This document shows, in pieces, positions 8,374-18,169 of a stretch of DNA of 64,000 bases. Position 1 is the stretch's first letter. Each line of letters opens with the position of its first letter. This DNA comes from Methylomarinum sp. Ch1-1. GTDB taxonomy: Bacteria; Pseudomonadota; Gammaproteobacteria; Methylococcales; Methylomonadaceae. The DNA lies in the NCBI RefSeq assembly GCF_030717995.2, contig NZ_CP157743.1, positions 3,250,501-3,314,500 of the forward strand, read 5' to 3'. The notes beneath the pieces were generated by a model. The model was not told where the DNA came from and made no database searches. It saw nothing but the letters and a program-made list of their open reading frames with translations. The position numbers and the translations under genes are program-made.

Positions 8374-9699
8374 TTATAGCCAGTTCATGTCGATGCCCTG
8401 TTGCGGAAAACGCCGCAGCAAATGAGCCAAGACCAAATCATGTAAGCTTTTGATTTTAATCTTATTGACCATCTCGTTGGCGAATGCGAAAGTAAGCATG
8501 TTGCGAGCCGTCTCTACATCGATGCTGCGCGATTGCAGATAAAAAATCGATTTTTCATCCAATTGCCCTACCGTCACACCGTGAGCGCATTTTACATCAT
8601 CGGCATAAATTTCCAGCTGCGGCTTGGTATCCGCTTCCGCATCATCGGATAGCAATAAATTCCGATTATTCATTTCCGAATCGGTTTTCTGCGCATCCTC
8701 GGCGACAACCACCCTACCTTGAAACACGCCTCTAGACCGCTGAGCCAATACACCTTTATATTGCTCACGGCTGATACCATGAGGTTTTAAGTGATTGATG
8801 CGGGTATGATTGTCCAGATGCTGACGCTTGCCGCCCAGATACAGGCCGTTCAAATCGCATTCCGATGCGACGTCCAGATCGCTGTGTATGTCATTTCGAG
8901 CCAACAAGCCGCCAAAGGCAAAGTTGTCGTGGCGAAAACGACTGTCACGGGCCTGCTTCACATAAGTACCGCCAAAGTGATAAGCCTTGTCTGATTCGGT
9001 CTGCATCTTATACAGGGTCAGGCCGGCATTCTCGGCGACAAACACCTCGCTCACCGTCGCGGTCAAATAGGCTTGGTCGGCGCCGACATAGGTTTCGATG
9101 ACTTGCGCTTCCGCCATGGCGTCGACAACCAGCAAATTTCGCGTCGTCGCCAACAATTCCGGCTGACTCACCACATGCAATATCTGCAACGATTTAGTCA
9201 ACGTTGTTTTCGCCGGCACATGAATGAAGATCCCGTCGCTGAACCAGGCGCCGTTAAAGGCGACAAAACCATGTTCGGTATGCGCGACCGCTTGCCCAAG
9301 ATATTTCCTAACCCGTTCAGCATCGGTCTCCAGCGCGTCGGCCATGCCGATCACCGTCACCTCGTCGGCCATGCCTTCCAAATCGGACAACTGCGGCGCG
9401 AAACGCCCATTGACCAACACGACCGTCCAGGCATCTTGCAAACGATGCTTTTCTATCTCGCTGGCATCGATTTCGGCTGAATCCGCGGTAAGCACCGACG
9501 TAAAACGTTTTTTCTCGATGGCCGAAACATTGGTATAGCGCCATTCTTCCTCATGTATCGAGGGAAAACCGCGTCCGGAAAACTCCGTCAATGCCTCGGC
9601 GCGAAAATCCCGCAGCCAGGACAGCGATTGTCCCGGGAGTTGTTCGACAATGTCTTGAAAGTCCGCCGTATAACGGTTGATTGCTTGCTCCACGCTCAT
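8374..9699 (-). CDS. sufD: FeS assembly scaffold subunit SufD
   Basis: SufD pairs with SufB and the SufC ATPase to form the SufBC2D scaffold on which iron-sulfur clusters are made. The 441-residue protein has the SufB/SufD beta-helix region and the family C-terminal block, including DDVKCAHGVTVGQLD and FYLQSRSID. Its start overlaps the end of sufC by 1 bp, which supports tight coupling. Confidence 0.96.
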   Translation of the reverse strand: MSVEQAINRYTADFQDIVEQLPGQSLSWLRDFRAEALTEFSGRGFPSIHEEEWRYTNVSAIEKKRFTSVLTADSAEIDASEIEKHRLQDAWTVVLVNGRFAPQLSDLEGMADEVTVIGMADALETDAERVRKYLGQAVAHTEHGFVAFNGAWFSDGIFIHVPAKTTLTKSLQILHVVSQPELLATTRNLLVVDAMAEAQVIETYVGADQAYLTATVSEVFVAENAGLTLYKMQTESDKAYHFGGTYVKQARDSRFRHDNFAFGGLLARNDIHSDLDVASECDLNGLYLGGKRQHLDNHTRINHLKPHGISREQYKGVLAQRSRGVFQGRVVVAEDAQKTDSEMNNRNLLLSDDAEADTKPQLEIYADDVKCAHGVTVGQLDEKSIFYLQSRSIDVETARNMLTFAFANEMVNKIKIKSLHDLVLAHLLRRFPQQGIDMNWL

Positions 9700-10448
9700 T
9701 ATGCCGCCCGCTCTTCAATCCAGCTATAACCTTTTTCTTCCAGCTCCAGCGCCAGTTCCGCTCCACCGGACTTGACGATTTGACCATGCGCCAGAACATG
9801 GACGAAATCCGGCTTGATATAGTCCAATAAACGCTGATAATGGGTAATCATCAAGAACGAGCGCTCTGCCGAACGCAGCGAATTAACACCGTCGGCGACG
9901 ATCTTCATCGCATCGATATCGAGACCGGAATCGGTTTCATCTAGTATGCAAAGCCTGGGCTCCAACACCGCCGCCTGCAGGATTTCATTACGTTTTTTCT
10001 CGCCGCCGGAGAAACCTTCATTGACGGCGCGGTATAAAAACTTTTCATCCATCTGCAGCAATTCAACCTTGTCTTTGACCAAGGCCAGGAAATCCATCGC
10101 ATCCACTTCACTCAAACCACGATATTTGCGGATCGAATTCAAGGCCGCTTTAAGCAGATAAATATTGCTGACACCAGGAATCTCGACCGGATATTGAAAG
10201 GCGAGAAAAATGCCTTCCCGAGCACGTATTTCCGGGTCTAGTTCCAGCAAATTCTTACCTTGATAGCTAACCGAACCCTCGGTCACCGTGTAACCGGATT
10301 TTCCCGTCAGGACATGAGATAACGTGCTTTTTCCGGCCCCATTAGGTCCCATGATGGCATGCACCTCGCCCGGATTGATCTGTAAGTTCAAGCCCTTCAG
10401 AATGGCTTTATCATCGACATTAACGTGAAGATTTTCTATGCTGAGCAT
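9699..10448 (-). CDS. sufC: SUF ATPase SufC
   Basis: SufC is an ABC-type ATPase that powers conformational change in SufBC2D; it is cytoplasmic and not a transporter. The 249 residues carry Walker A (GPNGAGKST), the ABC signature in its SufC form (GFSGGEKKRNEI), and Walker B (LCILDETDSGLDID). It lies between sufB (91-bp gap) and sufD (1-bp overlap). Confidence 0.98.
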   Translation of the reverse strand: MLSIENLHVNVDDKAILKGLNLQINPGEVHAIMGPNGAGKSTLSHVLTGKSGYTVTEGSVSYQGKNLLELDPEIRAREGIFLAFQYPVEIPGVSNIYLLKAALNSIRKYRGLSEVDAMDFLALVKDKVELLQMDEKFLYRAVNEGFSGGEKKRNEILQAAVLEPRLCILDETDSGLDIDAMKIVADGVNSLRSAERSFLMITHYQRLLDYIKPDFVHVLAHGQIVKSGGAELALELEEKGYSWIEERAA

Positions 10449-10539
10449 TTGTTTACCTGTTTGTTAGTGTGTCGGGTCATATCCACGCGGCCAATTCTTG
10501 CCTTAGGGTAAACCCGAGCTAAATAATCGTTGCAATAAG

Positions 10540-11988
10540 TTAACCGACAGCCCCTTCCAGGCTGATGCCTAACAAGGCCTGCGCCTCAACGGCGAATTCC
10601 ATCGGCAGTTCCTTGAAGACTTCCTTACAGAAGCCATTGACGATCATCGACACGGCATCTTCGGCGGACAAACCGCGCTGCTGACAGAAGAACAACTGGT
10701 CTTCACTGATCTTCGACGTGGACGCCTCATGCTCGACCTGGGCCGAAGGCTGCTTGACCTCGACATAAGGAAAAGTATGCGCACCGCAGCGATCGCCTAC
10801 CAGCAACGAGTCGCACTGGGTATAGTTGCGGGCGTGCCTGGCGTTTTTACCGACTTTGACCAGGCCGCGATAGGTGTTTTGCGCCTTGCCGGCGGAAATA
10901 CCCTTGGATACGATGGTGCTGCGAGTATTTTCTCCGATATGAATCATCTTGGTTCCGGTATCGGCCTGCTGCAGATTATTGGTCAACGCGACCGAATAAA
11001 ATTCACCCACCGAATTGTCGCCTAACAGCACACAGCTGGGATATTTCCAGGTAATCGCCGAACCGGTTTCAACCTGGGTCCAGGAAACCTTGGAATTAAC
11101 GCCCCGGCATTCCGCCCGCTTGGTCACAAAGTTGTATATACCGCCTTTGCCGTCTTTATCGCCCGGATACCAATTTTGTACCGTGGAATATTTGATCTCG
11201 GCATTGTCCAAGGCCACCAATTCAACCACCGCGGCATGCAACTGATTTTCATCACGCATCGGTGCGGTACAGCCTTCCAGATAACTGACATAACTGCCTT
11301 CGTCGGCAATGATCAAGGTGCGCTCAAACTGGCCGGTATTGGCGGCATTGATGCGAAAATAGGTGGACAGCTCCATCGGACAGCGTACGCCTTTGGGTAT
11401 GTATACGAACGAGCCGTCGGTAAACACCGCCGAATTCAGTGCGGCAAAGAAATTATCGCCCGGCGGCACGACGGTGCCCAAATATTGTTTGACCAGCTCA
11501 GGATATTTAATCAAGGCTTCGGATATCGGACAGAAAATCACTCCCGCCTCGCTAAGCTTGCCTTTGAACGTCGTCGCCACTGATACGCTGTCAAAAACGG
11601 CGTCCACGGCAACACCGGCCAAGCGTTCCTGTTCATCCAACGGAATGCCTAGTTTCTTATAGGTCTCCAGCAGCTCAGGGTCAACTTCATCGAGACTTTT
11701 CGGTCCATCATCTTTTCTCTTCGGCGCCGAATAATAACTGATCGCCTGATAATCGATCGGATCGATATTCAGCTGCGCCCAATCCGGTGACGTCATCTCC
11801 TGCCAATGCCGAAACGCCTGCAATCGATATTCCAGCATGAACTCCGGTTCTTTTTTGACCAAAGATAGTCGACGGATAACCTCCTCATCCAAGCCAGGCG
11901 GAAAAGTATCCACTTCCAGTTCGGTCACAAAACCCTGTTTGTACTCCCGATCGATCAGTTGCTCGATTTCTTGTGTACTTGATGACAT
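10540..11988 (-). CDS. sufB: FeS assembly scaffold subunit SufB
   Basis: SufB is the main scaffold subunit for nascent iron-sulfur clusters. About 482 residues cover the full family, with blocks such as [26 protein letters not shown] and [12 protein letters not shown]. An upstream GTG at 11994 is in frame, but the ATG at 11988 is preceded by TAAGAG at a reasonable distance and gives the usual N-terminus. It is the first structural gene of the suf operon, 17 bp after the Rrf2 regulator. Confidence 0.97.
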   Translation of the reverse strand: MSSSTQEIEQLIDREYKQGFVTELEVDTFPPGLDEEVIRRLSLVKKEPEFMLEYRLQAFRHWQEMTSPDWAQLNIDPIDYQAISYYSAPKRKDDGPKSLDEVDPELLETYKKLGIPLDEQERLAGVAVDAVFDSVSVATTFKGKLSEAGVIFCPISEALIKYPELVKQYLGTVVPPGDNFFAALNSAVFTDGSFVYIPKGVRCPMELSTYFRINAANTGQFERTLIIADEGSYVSYLEGCTAPMRDENQLHAAVVELVALDNAEIKYSTVQNWYPGDKDGKGGIYNFVTKRAECRGVNSKVSWTQVETGSAITWKYPSCVLLGDNSVGEFYSVALTNNLQQADTGTKMIHIGENTRSTIVSKGISAGKAQNTYRGLVKVGKNARHARNYTQCDSLLVGDRCGAHTFPYVEVKQPSAQVEHEASTSKISEDQLFFCQQRGLSAEDAVSMIVNGFCKEVFKELPMEFAVEAQALLGISLEGAVG

Positions 11989-12005
11989 AAACACTCTTAC
12001 GGTTA

Positions 12006-12455
12006 TTAACGATATAAACTGGTAACGGGAATCGCCACTTCCTGCGGCGACCTGACCGGCAGGATCATATCCGCCAGCGTCACCGACTCCAACGCATTAA
12101 AAATTTTCTGGTTGACCAAATTCCAGTGCCCCTGAATGTGGCAACCGCTGGCCTGCTCGCAGCTCCTGTGCGATTGACTGCATTCAGTCAATGCGATAGG
12201 GCCTTCCACGGCGCTAATGACCGTCGCTACGGTAATTTTTTCCGGAGTCCTGGTCAGCGCATAACCGCCCTTGGCCCCGCGCACCGAACTTAGCACCCCC
12301 GCTTTAACCAACATTTTCAATACCTTGCTGACTGTAGGCTGAGCGATACCGGTCGCCTCGGAAATTTCCAGAGCGGCATGCACCCTGCTGTCATCCCTCG
12401 CCATACAACTCAGAATGACGGTGGCGTAATCAGTTAACTTACTCAGCTTCAACAT
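12006..12455 (-). CDS. Rrf2-family SUF operon regulator
   Basis: The 149-residue protein belongs to the Rrf2/IscR group and resembles the SUF-associated subgroup. It has an N-terminal winged helix (residues 1-65, with [15 protein letters not shown] as recognition helix) and three cysteines ([14 protein letters not shown], about residues 92-105) suited to bind an iron-sulfur cluster. It heads the suf operon and probably represses it when clusters are plentiful. A palindrome overlapping the operon -10 box is a likely binding site. This is inferred from family and position. Confidence 0.93.
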   Translation of the reverse strand: MLKLSKLTDYATVILSCMARDDSRVHAALEISEATGIAQPTVSKVLKMLVKAGVLSSVRGAKGGYALTRTPEKITVATVISAVEGPIALTECSQSHRSCEQASGCHIQGHWNLVNQKIFNALESVTLADMILPVRSPQEVAIPVTSLYR

Positions 12456-12474
12456 AGCCTCTCCACATGATTGT

Positions 12475-12508
12475 GGACCATTTTAGTCCCATTTAATTCC
12501 AGAGTAAA
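12475..12508 (-). promoter_or_regulatory. suf operon promoter with Rrf2/IscR-like operator
   Basis: On the minus strand TTTACT (12503-12508) and TAAAAT (12480-12485) are 17 bp apart, a good sigma-70 pair about 25 bp upstream of the regulator ATG. The inverted repeat GGACTAAAATGGTCC (12475-12489) covers the -10 box and resembles IscR-type sites. This suits autorepression by the Rrf2 protein. Confidence 0.5.
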
Positions 12509-12526
12509 GTACTAGGGAATTTTATT

Positions 12527-12949
12527 TTATCTTGGTTTGATCGAAAATGCGCCGATCGCCACGCCCAGATCGAAGCCGCGCCCGAATCCTGATAAAGCCA
12601 GCGAGACCAGACCTTTAGTCATCACCCGCCCCTCGGCGGAGCGAGTCGCACCGGCATGACCATTGAGATACACATAGGTCCCAAAGACCTCCTCTATGCT
12701 TCTGACATCGGAAATGACGCCCTTGCCGTTATCGATCTCTGATTTACCGAGGGTCGCTCCACCCCCTCGGCTGACGATGGCAACACTGGCGCGTTGACCA
12801 TTGCGGCAACTGACCACGCCACTGCCTCTATATTCCTGATAGAAAAATGACCAGCCCTGCAGACTATAAGTCAACGTGCAGCGAGTCATTTGCGCACTGG
12901 CCGGTAGGGATAACAAGATCAAAGAAATGAAGGAAAAAATTCGAAACAT
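12527..12949 (-). CDS. Secreted protein of unknown function
   Basis: The first about 19 residues form a typical Sec signal peptide ending ASA-Q, so the mature protein of about 120 residues should be periplasmic. It has two cysteines (RCTLTY and VSCRNG) that could form a disulfide, and a glycine-rich C-terminal part (GFGRGFDLGVAIGAFS). The pattern weakly recalls DUF992-like or SYLF-like proteins, but I do not recognise it securely. It is a single gene between suf and the UbiB-like gene. Confidence 0.65.
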   Translation of the reverse strand: MFRIFSFISLILLSLPASAQMTRCTLTYSLQGWSFFYQEYRGSGVVSCRNGQRASVAIVSRGGGATLGKSEIDNGKGVISDVRSIEEVFGTYVYLNGHAGATRSAEGRVMTKGLVSLALSGFGRGFDLGVAIGAFSIKPR

Positions 12950-13151
12950 GATTAAGGCGAGAAAATAATGACAAAACCTTCAATCTAGCAAGCGACCATT
13001 AAGCGCCCCTGAAGGCACTCGCATATACTCTGTAAAATGCTTCATCCATTCGGAAGACCTTTAGCATTAAATCAGAGGAGTCATAACTTGCCTGGATACT
13101 TCACAACCATAGAGTTGATGGATTATTCCGCAAAAATCACTGCTGCCTATG

Positions 13152-14834
13152 CTAACGACTTCTGCCGCTGCGCCAAATGGAAAACAACAGCCAAATACCG
13201 CCAAAGGTCGCAAACATATAGCCAAAAAAACCGAACACCGGCAAGCCCATGATTTCCGGCCCTCCTCTGATTGTCATAATAATCGATGTGCCGATAATTA
13301 AGGCCGCCGTCACGATCCCCATCGTCAAACGGCTGATCGCACGGTCGGTTTTATCGACATACTGGTCCAAGCGGCGCACATTGATTTCGACCTGAATCGC
13401 TCCCTTCCTCGATGCGCGCAACAAGTGATGCAACTCCTTCGGAAAGCTGGACATCAAGTCGACGACGCTGACCAAGTTCCGCCACCCTCGTTTGGCGATC
13501 GCATCCGGCTGATAGCGGGCGACCATCAATTCCTTGATATAGGGCGTGGCGAAAGCCAGTGTCTGAAATTCCGGATCGAGATGACGACCCAAGCCGTCCA
13601 ATGTGATATAGGCTTTAATCAGCAAGGCCAAATCGGCCGGCAACGACAAATTATGGTCGCGTAAGATAGCCATCAGGTCCCCCATCATCATCGGCAGGCT
13701 GAGATCCTTCAGCGGCAGCGAACTGTATTGATCGACAAAAGATTCGATTTCGATCGCCAACGCCTGTTCATCGGTTTGAATCACATCCGACCAGTCCTCG
13801 AGTATTTCCACGACCTTGGTCGGAGTCTGATTAATCATGCCATACAAAAAACTGATGACCTGTTCACGCCGATCTTCGGTCAAACGTCCAACCATGCCGA
13901 AGTCAATGAAGGCAAGCTTATTATCGGGTAGGTAGAAGACATTGCCCGGATGAGGGTCGGCATGAAAAAAACCGTCTTCCATGATCATCTTGATGACCGC
14001 CTTGGTGCCGCGTTCGGCCAACTGCCTCCTATCCAAGCCGGCTTCATCGACTTCCTGCAGATTTTTTCCAGGAATGCCGCGAATATATTCCTGCACATTC
14101 AAACGCTCGCCGGTCCATTCCCAATAAACCCTGGGAATGATGATATTACTATCTTCGAGCAGATTCGCCGCCACCCTCTCCGCGCTGCGACATTCGGCGG
14201 CAAAGTCCATCTCCCTGCGCAGGGACTGGGTAATCTGGCGCACCACTTCTTTTGGATGATAGCGCCTGAATTCAGGCGTATCCGCCTCAACGATTTCCAC
14301 CAAGCGGGACAGCAAACGCAAATCCGCTTCGACGATCTTGCGTATGCCTGGCCGACGAATCTTTAATACGACCAGCGTGCCGTCCAATAAGACCGCTCTA
14401 TGCACCTGAGCCAGCGACGCCGCCGCCAGCGGCTCTCTGTCGACTTGCAGAAAGATGTCATCGACACTCCCACCCAGATCATCTTCCAGCTGCGGTCGCA
14501 ACGCCTCAAAATCCATCGGCGGCGCCTGATCCTGTAATTTCCCGAACTCGGTGATGAAGGCCGGCGAAAACAAATCGACCCGAGTCGCCAGGATTTGCCC
14601 GACTTTGATAAAGGTCGGCCCCAGTTCTTCCAGCACCTTGCGCAGACGCTGGGCGGTATCCATACGACTGTAATCTTCGACATGATGCCAATGCAGTGTC
14701 CGTCCTACTTTTTCCAGCGCATGAGCTATACCAATGACATGGACAAAACTGCCGAAGCCGTAGCGAATCAAAACCCCGGCAATTTCCTGCATGCGCCCAA
14801 GGTCGCGGGCGGCATTAAGCATTTCCCATAACAT
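13152..14834 (-). CDS. UbiB/ABC1-family protein kinase-like ATPase
   Basis: UbiB-family proteins are atypical kinase-fold ATPases needed for ubiquinone synthesis or membrane lipid handling. The 560-residue protein has the KVGQ signature (FIKVGQILATR), an alanine-rich loop (AAASLAQVHRA), a nucleotide-binding lysine (VVLKIRRPG), HADPHPGN and DFGMVG, then two C-terminal membrane helices (about 500-550). It follows the DUF6781 gene by 14 bp in the same direction. The canonical ubiB lies with ubiE/ubiJ in most Gammaproteobacteria, so this may be a paralogue. Confidence 0.88.
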   Translation of the reverse strand: MLWEMLNAARDLGRMQEIAGVLIRYGFGSFVHVIGIAHALEKVGRTLHWHHVEDYSRMDTAQRLRKVLEELGPTFIKVGQILATRVDLFSPAFITEFGKLQDQAPPMDFEALRPQLEDDLGGSVDDIFLQVDREPLAAASLAQVHRAVLLDGTLVVLKIRRPGIRKIVEADLRLLSRLVEIVEADTPEFRRYHPKEVVRQITQSLRREMDFAAECRSAERVAANLLEDSNIIIPRVYWEWTGERLNVQEYIRGIPGKNLQEVDEAGLDRRQLAERGTKAVIKMIMEDGFFHADPHPGNVFYLPDNKLAFIDFGMVGRLTEDRREQVISFLYGMINQTPTKVVEILEDWSDVIQTDEQALAIEIESFVDQYSSLPLKDLSLPMMMGDLMAILRDHNLSLPADLALLIKAYITLDGLGRHLDPEFQTLAFATPYIKELMVARYQPDAIAKRGWRNLVSVVDLMSSFPKELHHLLRASRKGAIQVEINVRRLDQYVDKTDRAISRLTMGIVTAALIIGTSIIMTIRGGPEIMGLPVFGFFGYMFATFGGIWLLFSIWRSGRSR

Positions 14835-14848
14835 AGATTATCCTTGCG

Positions 14849-15481
14849 TTATTTTTTGCCAGACTCGCTCTGCAAACTTTCGGCAATGCCGGCCAAAAAG
14901 CCGCTACCAATCCTGGCTAGCGTCGATGTCGTTTCCCGGGCGGAGGACAACGCCGAATGCTCGCCACTTAACACCACATGCTTAATCCGGTCCAACACCA
15001 ATTCCGCCTGTTTTCCCACCGCCGTGCCCTTGGTCTGGGCATGGCTAATAAAATCCCGGACAACATCGGACATAACCCCTTGACTGTCTTTGGCGATATT
15101 CCCCATCGTTTCCAGAAATAACTCTTCCAATCCTTTCAAATCATCCGTCGTTCTCTTTAGGTCCGTCCTGGAAAACTCATCCATTCTCGAAGCGGCTTCC
15201 TCCACCGCCAGCTTGGTCGCCTCGGCGGTGCTGGCCAAGGCATCGTCGAGGGCCTGCGTCGATTCTTGAAACGCCGTTCGAGATGTTTCATATTGTGCGC
15301 CCATACCGGTTCTGATACCCTCGCCAACCGCTTGCACAACATCGGCGATATTATCCCGGTCGAGCTCTCGCTCAGTTAAGGCCTTCAAGGTAATCGACCG
15401 GACTTTTTGATAAATATCCTCGCCTGATTCAACCGCTTCACGGACCGTGTTTTCAACTTGCTGTGTAGTCGTATCGTTCAT
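14849..15481 (-). CDS. DUF6781-like helical protein
   Basis: This 210-residue, almost fully helical, Ala/Thr/Glu-rich protein has no signal peptide or membrane span. Long amphipathic helices (about 60-150) resemble phasin or coiled-coil proteins. I believe it belongs to DUF6781, common in methanotrophs; the function is unknown. It sits 14 bp upstream of the UbiB-like gene, so the two are probably co-transcribed and may act together at the membrane, which is inference. Confidence 0.6.
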   Translation of the reverse strand: MNDTTTQQVENTVREAVESGEDIYQKVRSITLKALTERELDRDNIADVVQAVGEGIRTGMGAQYETSRTAFQESTQALDDALASTAEATKLAVEEAASRMDEFSRTDLKRTTDDLKGLEELFLETMGNIAKDSQGVMSDVVRDFISHAQTKGTAVGKQAELVLDRIKHVVLSGEHSALSSARETTSTLARIGSGFLAGIAESLQSESGKK

Positions 15482-15858
15482 TTTGCAACTCCGGGTTAAT
15501 GGATGATAGAGGGGTCTGCTGGATTGATCATAACACTGATTTGTATCGCCCTCCTCCCCCCTCGGCAGGAGAGCAGACCTTGCTATATGACGAGCACCAA
15601 TTCATTAGAAAATTCTATGTTAAAGCAAAGACATTGCCTAGGAAAATCCACACTTTTCCTCACCTGGATGGAAGAAACCTTGGACGATTTCATTACTTAC
15701 CCCGGCTTTAATGCCATTGCCAGTTATCGCACCCAGTTAAGTAATGAAATTTTGCCGATTTGACTACTCACAACACAGATCATTTGTGAGATAATTTCCG
15801 ATTTAAAAATTTTTACCGCTATTAAACGGCTATAGGCTGCTGATACAGGAGATTGTGC
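15482..15858. other. Intergenic region before purE
   Basis: This 377-bp gap separates divergent genes. It has only weak open frames of 60-86 codons without family resemblance. The one clear structure is an inverted repeat at 15767-15790. Confidence 0.5.
15767..15790. promoter_or_regulatory. Inverted repeat upstream of purE, possible operator
   Basis: CTCACAA and TTGTGAG are perfect 7-bp arms separated by 10 bp, about 70 bp upstream of the purE start. The sequence does not match the classical PurR box. A role in purEK control is only a possibility. Confidence 0.25.
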
Positions 15859-16356
15859 ATGACCGCATTGATTGGCATTATCATGGGTTCGACTTCCGAC
15901 TGGGAGACCATGCAACATGCCGCGCAAACGCTGCAACAACTGAACATACCGCATGAAGTGGAAGTGGTGTCTGCGCACCGGACCCCTGATAAACTATTTC
16001 AGTATGCCGAAGGCGCCGAAGACAAAGGCCTTGAAGTTATCATAGCCGGCGCCGGCGGCGCCGCCCACCTGCCCGGCATGACCGCCGCCAAAACCCTATT
16101 ACCGGTGCTGGGCGTACCGGTGCAATCGAAAGCGCTGAATGGCATGGACTCATTATTATCGATCGTGCAAATGCCCGCCGGCATTCCGGTCGGCACCCTG
16201 GCCATCGGTCGCGCTGGCGCCATCAACGCCGCCCTGATGGCCGCCGCCATCATCAGCAACAAGCACACGGAATACCGTCAAGCGCTGACCGATTACCGGC
16301 AACGTCAAACCGATAGCGTAACAGCCACCCCCGACCCCCGTAAGGTGACCCAATGA
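15859..16356 (+). CDS. purE: N5-carboxyaminoimidazole ribonucleotide mutase
   Basis: PurE rearranges N5-CAIR to CAIR in purine synthesis. The 165-residue protein has [16 protein letters not shown] and [11 protein letters not shown], all class I PurE motifs. The start at ATG 15859 is chosen because AGGAG lies 7 bp upstream; an earlier TTG has no such site. The stop overlaps the purK start by 4 bp, so the two are coupled. Confidence 0.97.
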   Translation: MTALIGIIMGSTSDWETMQHAAQTLQQLNIPHEVEVVSAHRTPDKLFQYAEGAEDKGLEVIIAGAGGAAHLPGMTAAKTLLPVLGVPVQSKALNGMDSLLSIVQMPAGIPVGTLAIGRAGAINAALMAAAIISNKHTEYRQALTDYRQRQTDSVTATPDPRKVTQ

Positions 16357-17447
16357 ACATAGGAATTTTAGGCGGCGGCCAGTTGGCCCGCATGATTGCC
16401 CTGGCCGGCTATCCATTGGCGCAGCATTTCACCATCCTCGACCCGGGCGCCGATGCCGGCGCCGTCGGACTAGGCAAACATTTGCACGGCGCTTATGACG
16501 ACATGAAGCTGCTCGGCGAATTGGCCGAAACCGCCGATATCGTGACCTATGAATTCGAAAATGTGCCAGCCGACGTCGCCAAGTTTCTTAGCGATCACAC
16601 CTGCATCTATCCGCCGGCCAAGGCCCTTGAGGTTTCTCAGGATCGCCTGACCGAAAAAAACTTCTTCCATCAACTCGATATTCCCACTGCACCGTTTGCA
16701 CCGATCAATAGCCTGGAAGACCTGGAAAAGGCCATGCTTGAAATCGGCTATCCCGCCATTATAAAAAGCCGACGCTTGGGCTATGACGGCAAGGGGCAGG
16801 TCGTGTTGAAATCGGCCGAACAACTGGCCTATGCCTGGGCGTCCATGCAGGATGCGCCATCGATCGTCGAGGGCTTTATCCCCTTCCAGCGCGAGGTTTC
16901 GATCATTGCCGCCCGGCGCCCGGGTGGAGAGGTGGCCTTTTATCCATTGTCTGAAAACAGCCACAGCGGCGGTATCTTACGTGTCGCGGAATGCCGCGAA
17001 GTCGATCCCCTGCAGGAAGCCGCCGAAAGCCATGTGACTCGACTACTGGAGGCGCTAAATTATGTCGGCGTCATTACTTTGGAGCTGTTCGACGTCAACG
17101 GCCAATTATTGGCCAACGAGTTCGCCCCGCGCGTCCACAACTCCGGCCACTGGACGATCGAGGGCGCCGAAACCAGCCAGTTTGAAAATCATCTGCGCGC
17201 GATACTCGATTTACCGTTGGGTTCGACCCAGGCGCGCGGTCATACCGCGATGGTCAATTTCATCGGCGGTATGCCGGATACCGAACAGGTATTAAAGATA
17301 CCGCATGCTCATTTACATCTTTATGACAAAACCGCCCGCAAAGGCCGCAAAGTCGCCCATGCGACGATCCGTTCGGATGACGCCGAACAATACAAGGAAT
17401 CCTTGCAACAACTGATCATCCTGGCCGAAGCCAGCGACGATTCCTGA
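16353..17447 (+). CDS. purK: N5-carboxyaminoimidazole ribonucleotide synthetase
   Basis: PurK uses ATP and bicarbonate to carboxylate AIR to N5-CAIR, the substrate of PurE. The 364-residue ATP-grasp protein starts [11 protein letters not shown] and carries [12 protein letters not shown] and the [14 protein letters not shown] metal and phosphate loop typical of PurK. It overlaps purE by 4 bp. No hairpin terminator is obvious behind it. Confidence 0.97.
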   Translation: MNIGILGGGQLARMIALAGYPLAQHFTILDPGADAGAVGLGKHLHGAYDDMKLLGELAETADIVTYEFENVPADVAKFLSDHTCIYPPAKALEVSQDRLTEKNFFHQLDIPTAPFAPINSLEDLEKAMLEIGYPAIIKSRRLGYDGKGQVVLKSAEQLAYAWASMQDAPSIVEGFIPFQREVSIIAARRPGGEVAFYPLSENSHSGGILRVAECREVDPLQEAAESHVTRLLEALNYVGVITLELFDVNGQLLANEFAPRVHNSGHWTIEGAETSQFENHLRAILDLPLGSTQARGHTAMVNFIGGMPDTEQVLKIPHAHLHLYDKTARKGRKVAHATIRSDDAEQYKESLQQLIILAEASDDS

Positions 17448-17492
17448 TCAATCACTTCCAGCCACAAGGAACATGACGAGCAGTATTAGAGC

Positions 17493-17885
17493 TTACGTTC
17501 CGTATAAGGCTTCAATTCTATCGAAAGCACGATTAATCATGGCGTTCGAAACGTAATAAGCCATTCTGACATGATGCTCGCCGGCACTGCCCTGTGTGAC
17601 GGTAACCTTGGCGTCGTTTAACAGTCGTAGCGAAAATTCATGGGAATCTTGATGTTTGGCCACAATTTTAGGGATTACAATAAGCTCCTTCCGGTTTGTT
17701 GTATGTGAAGACGTGTGACACTGCATCGAGGCGTTCGCAGATCAATTCCCGGTGTTCTAAATGAGGGCGCCCCCATGCCAAGGAGGCAGCGTCTTCCACC
17801 TTGGCGCTTAACATAACCATTTCTTTGATGGCGGAGATTTTAATCCCTCTAGTGTTTTCAGAAACATGGTTGTCCAGACGACCGA
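17493..17885 (-). pseudogene. Remnant of a class I/II aminotransferase with an internal deletion
   Basis: Minus-strand translation shows an N-terminal aminotransferase piece (GIKISAIKEMVMLSAKV, then a frame change to GAPSFRTP) joined directly to a C-terminal piece (RELICERLDAVSHVFTYNKPEGAY, another frame change, then PKIVAKHQDSHEFSLRLL and the family end). The middle of the enzyme, including the PLP lysine region, is missing. At least two frameshifts and a large deletion show decay. The surviving C-terminal frame is open from 17726 to 17493. Confidence 0.7.
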
Positions 17886-18169
17886 ATCATGTTAGCACAA
17901 TCTCCGGGGTTAAGCATAACCACAAAGATGGCGAGTTCTTTCCACAGTTAAATCTGTAAAATCCATTTCTCCGGTTATTATCAATAAGAACATTCAGTGT
18001 TAGCGCGGTGACGACAGCTGGTTGAGAATGGATACCCGATTTTGACATCCCGATTGAGCCAGCTAGCGCTTTATGCTTTTCTTCTGATGCAACAGAAATT
18101 ACTATAACTCACAAGACGGGTAGTATATTGAGTGGGATAGCCTTGCCCGGAAGGGTAAACAAATGGGTC
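17886..18169. other. Intergenic region without recognised content
   Basis: No gene, hairpin or strong promoter was recognised between the aminotransferase remnant and the binding-protein gene. Upstream control of the damaged signalling locus would lie here. Confidence 0.4.

Noticed and set aside
13037-13252. 71-codon plus-strand open frame
   Set aside because: It overlaps the end of the UbiB-like gene antisense, with no ribosome-binding site and no family resemblance.
15503-15763. 86-codon open frame upstream of purE
   Set aside because: There is no ribosome-binding site, composition is odd, and no domain is seen; treated as chance.
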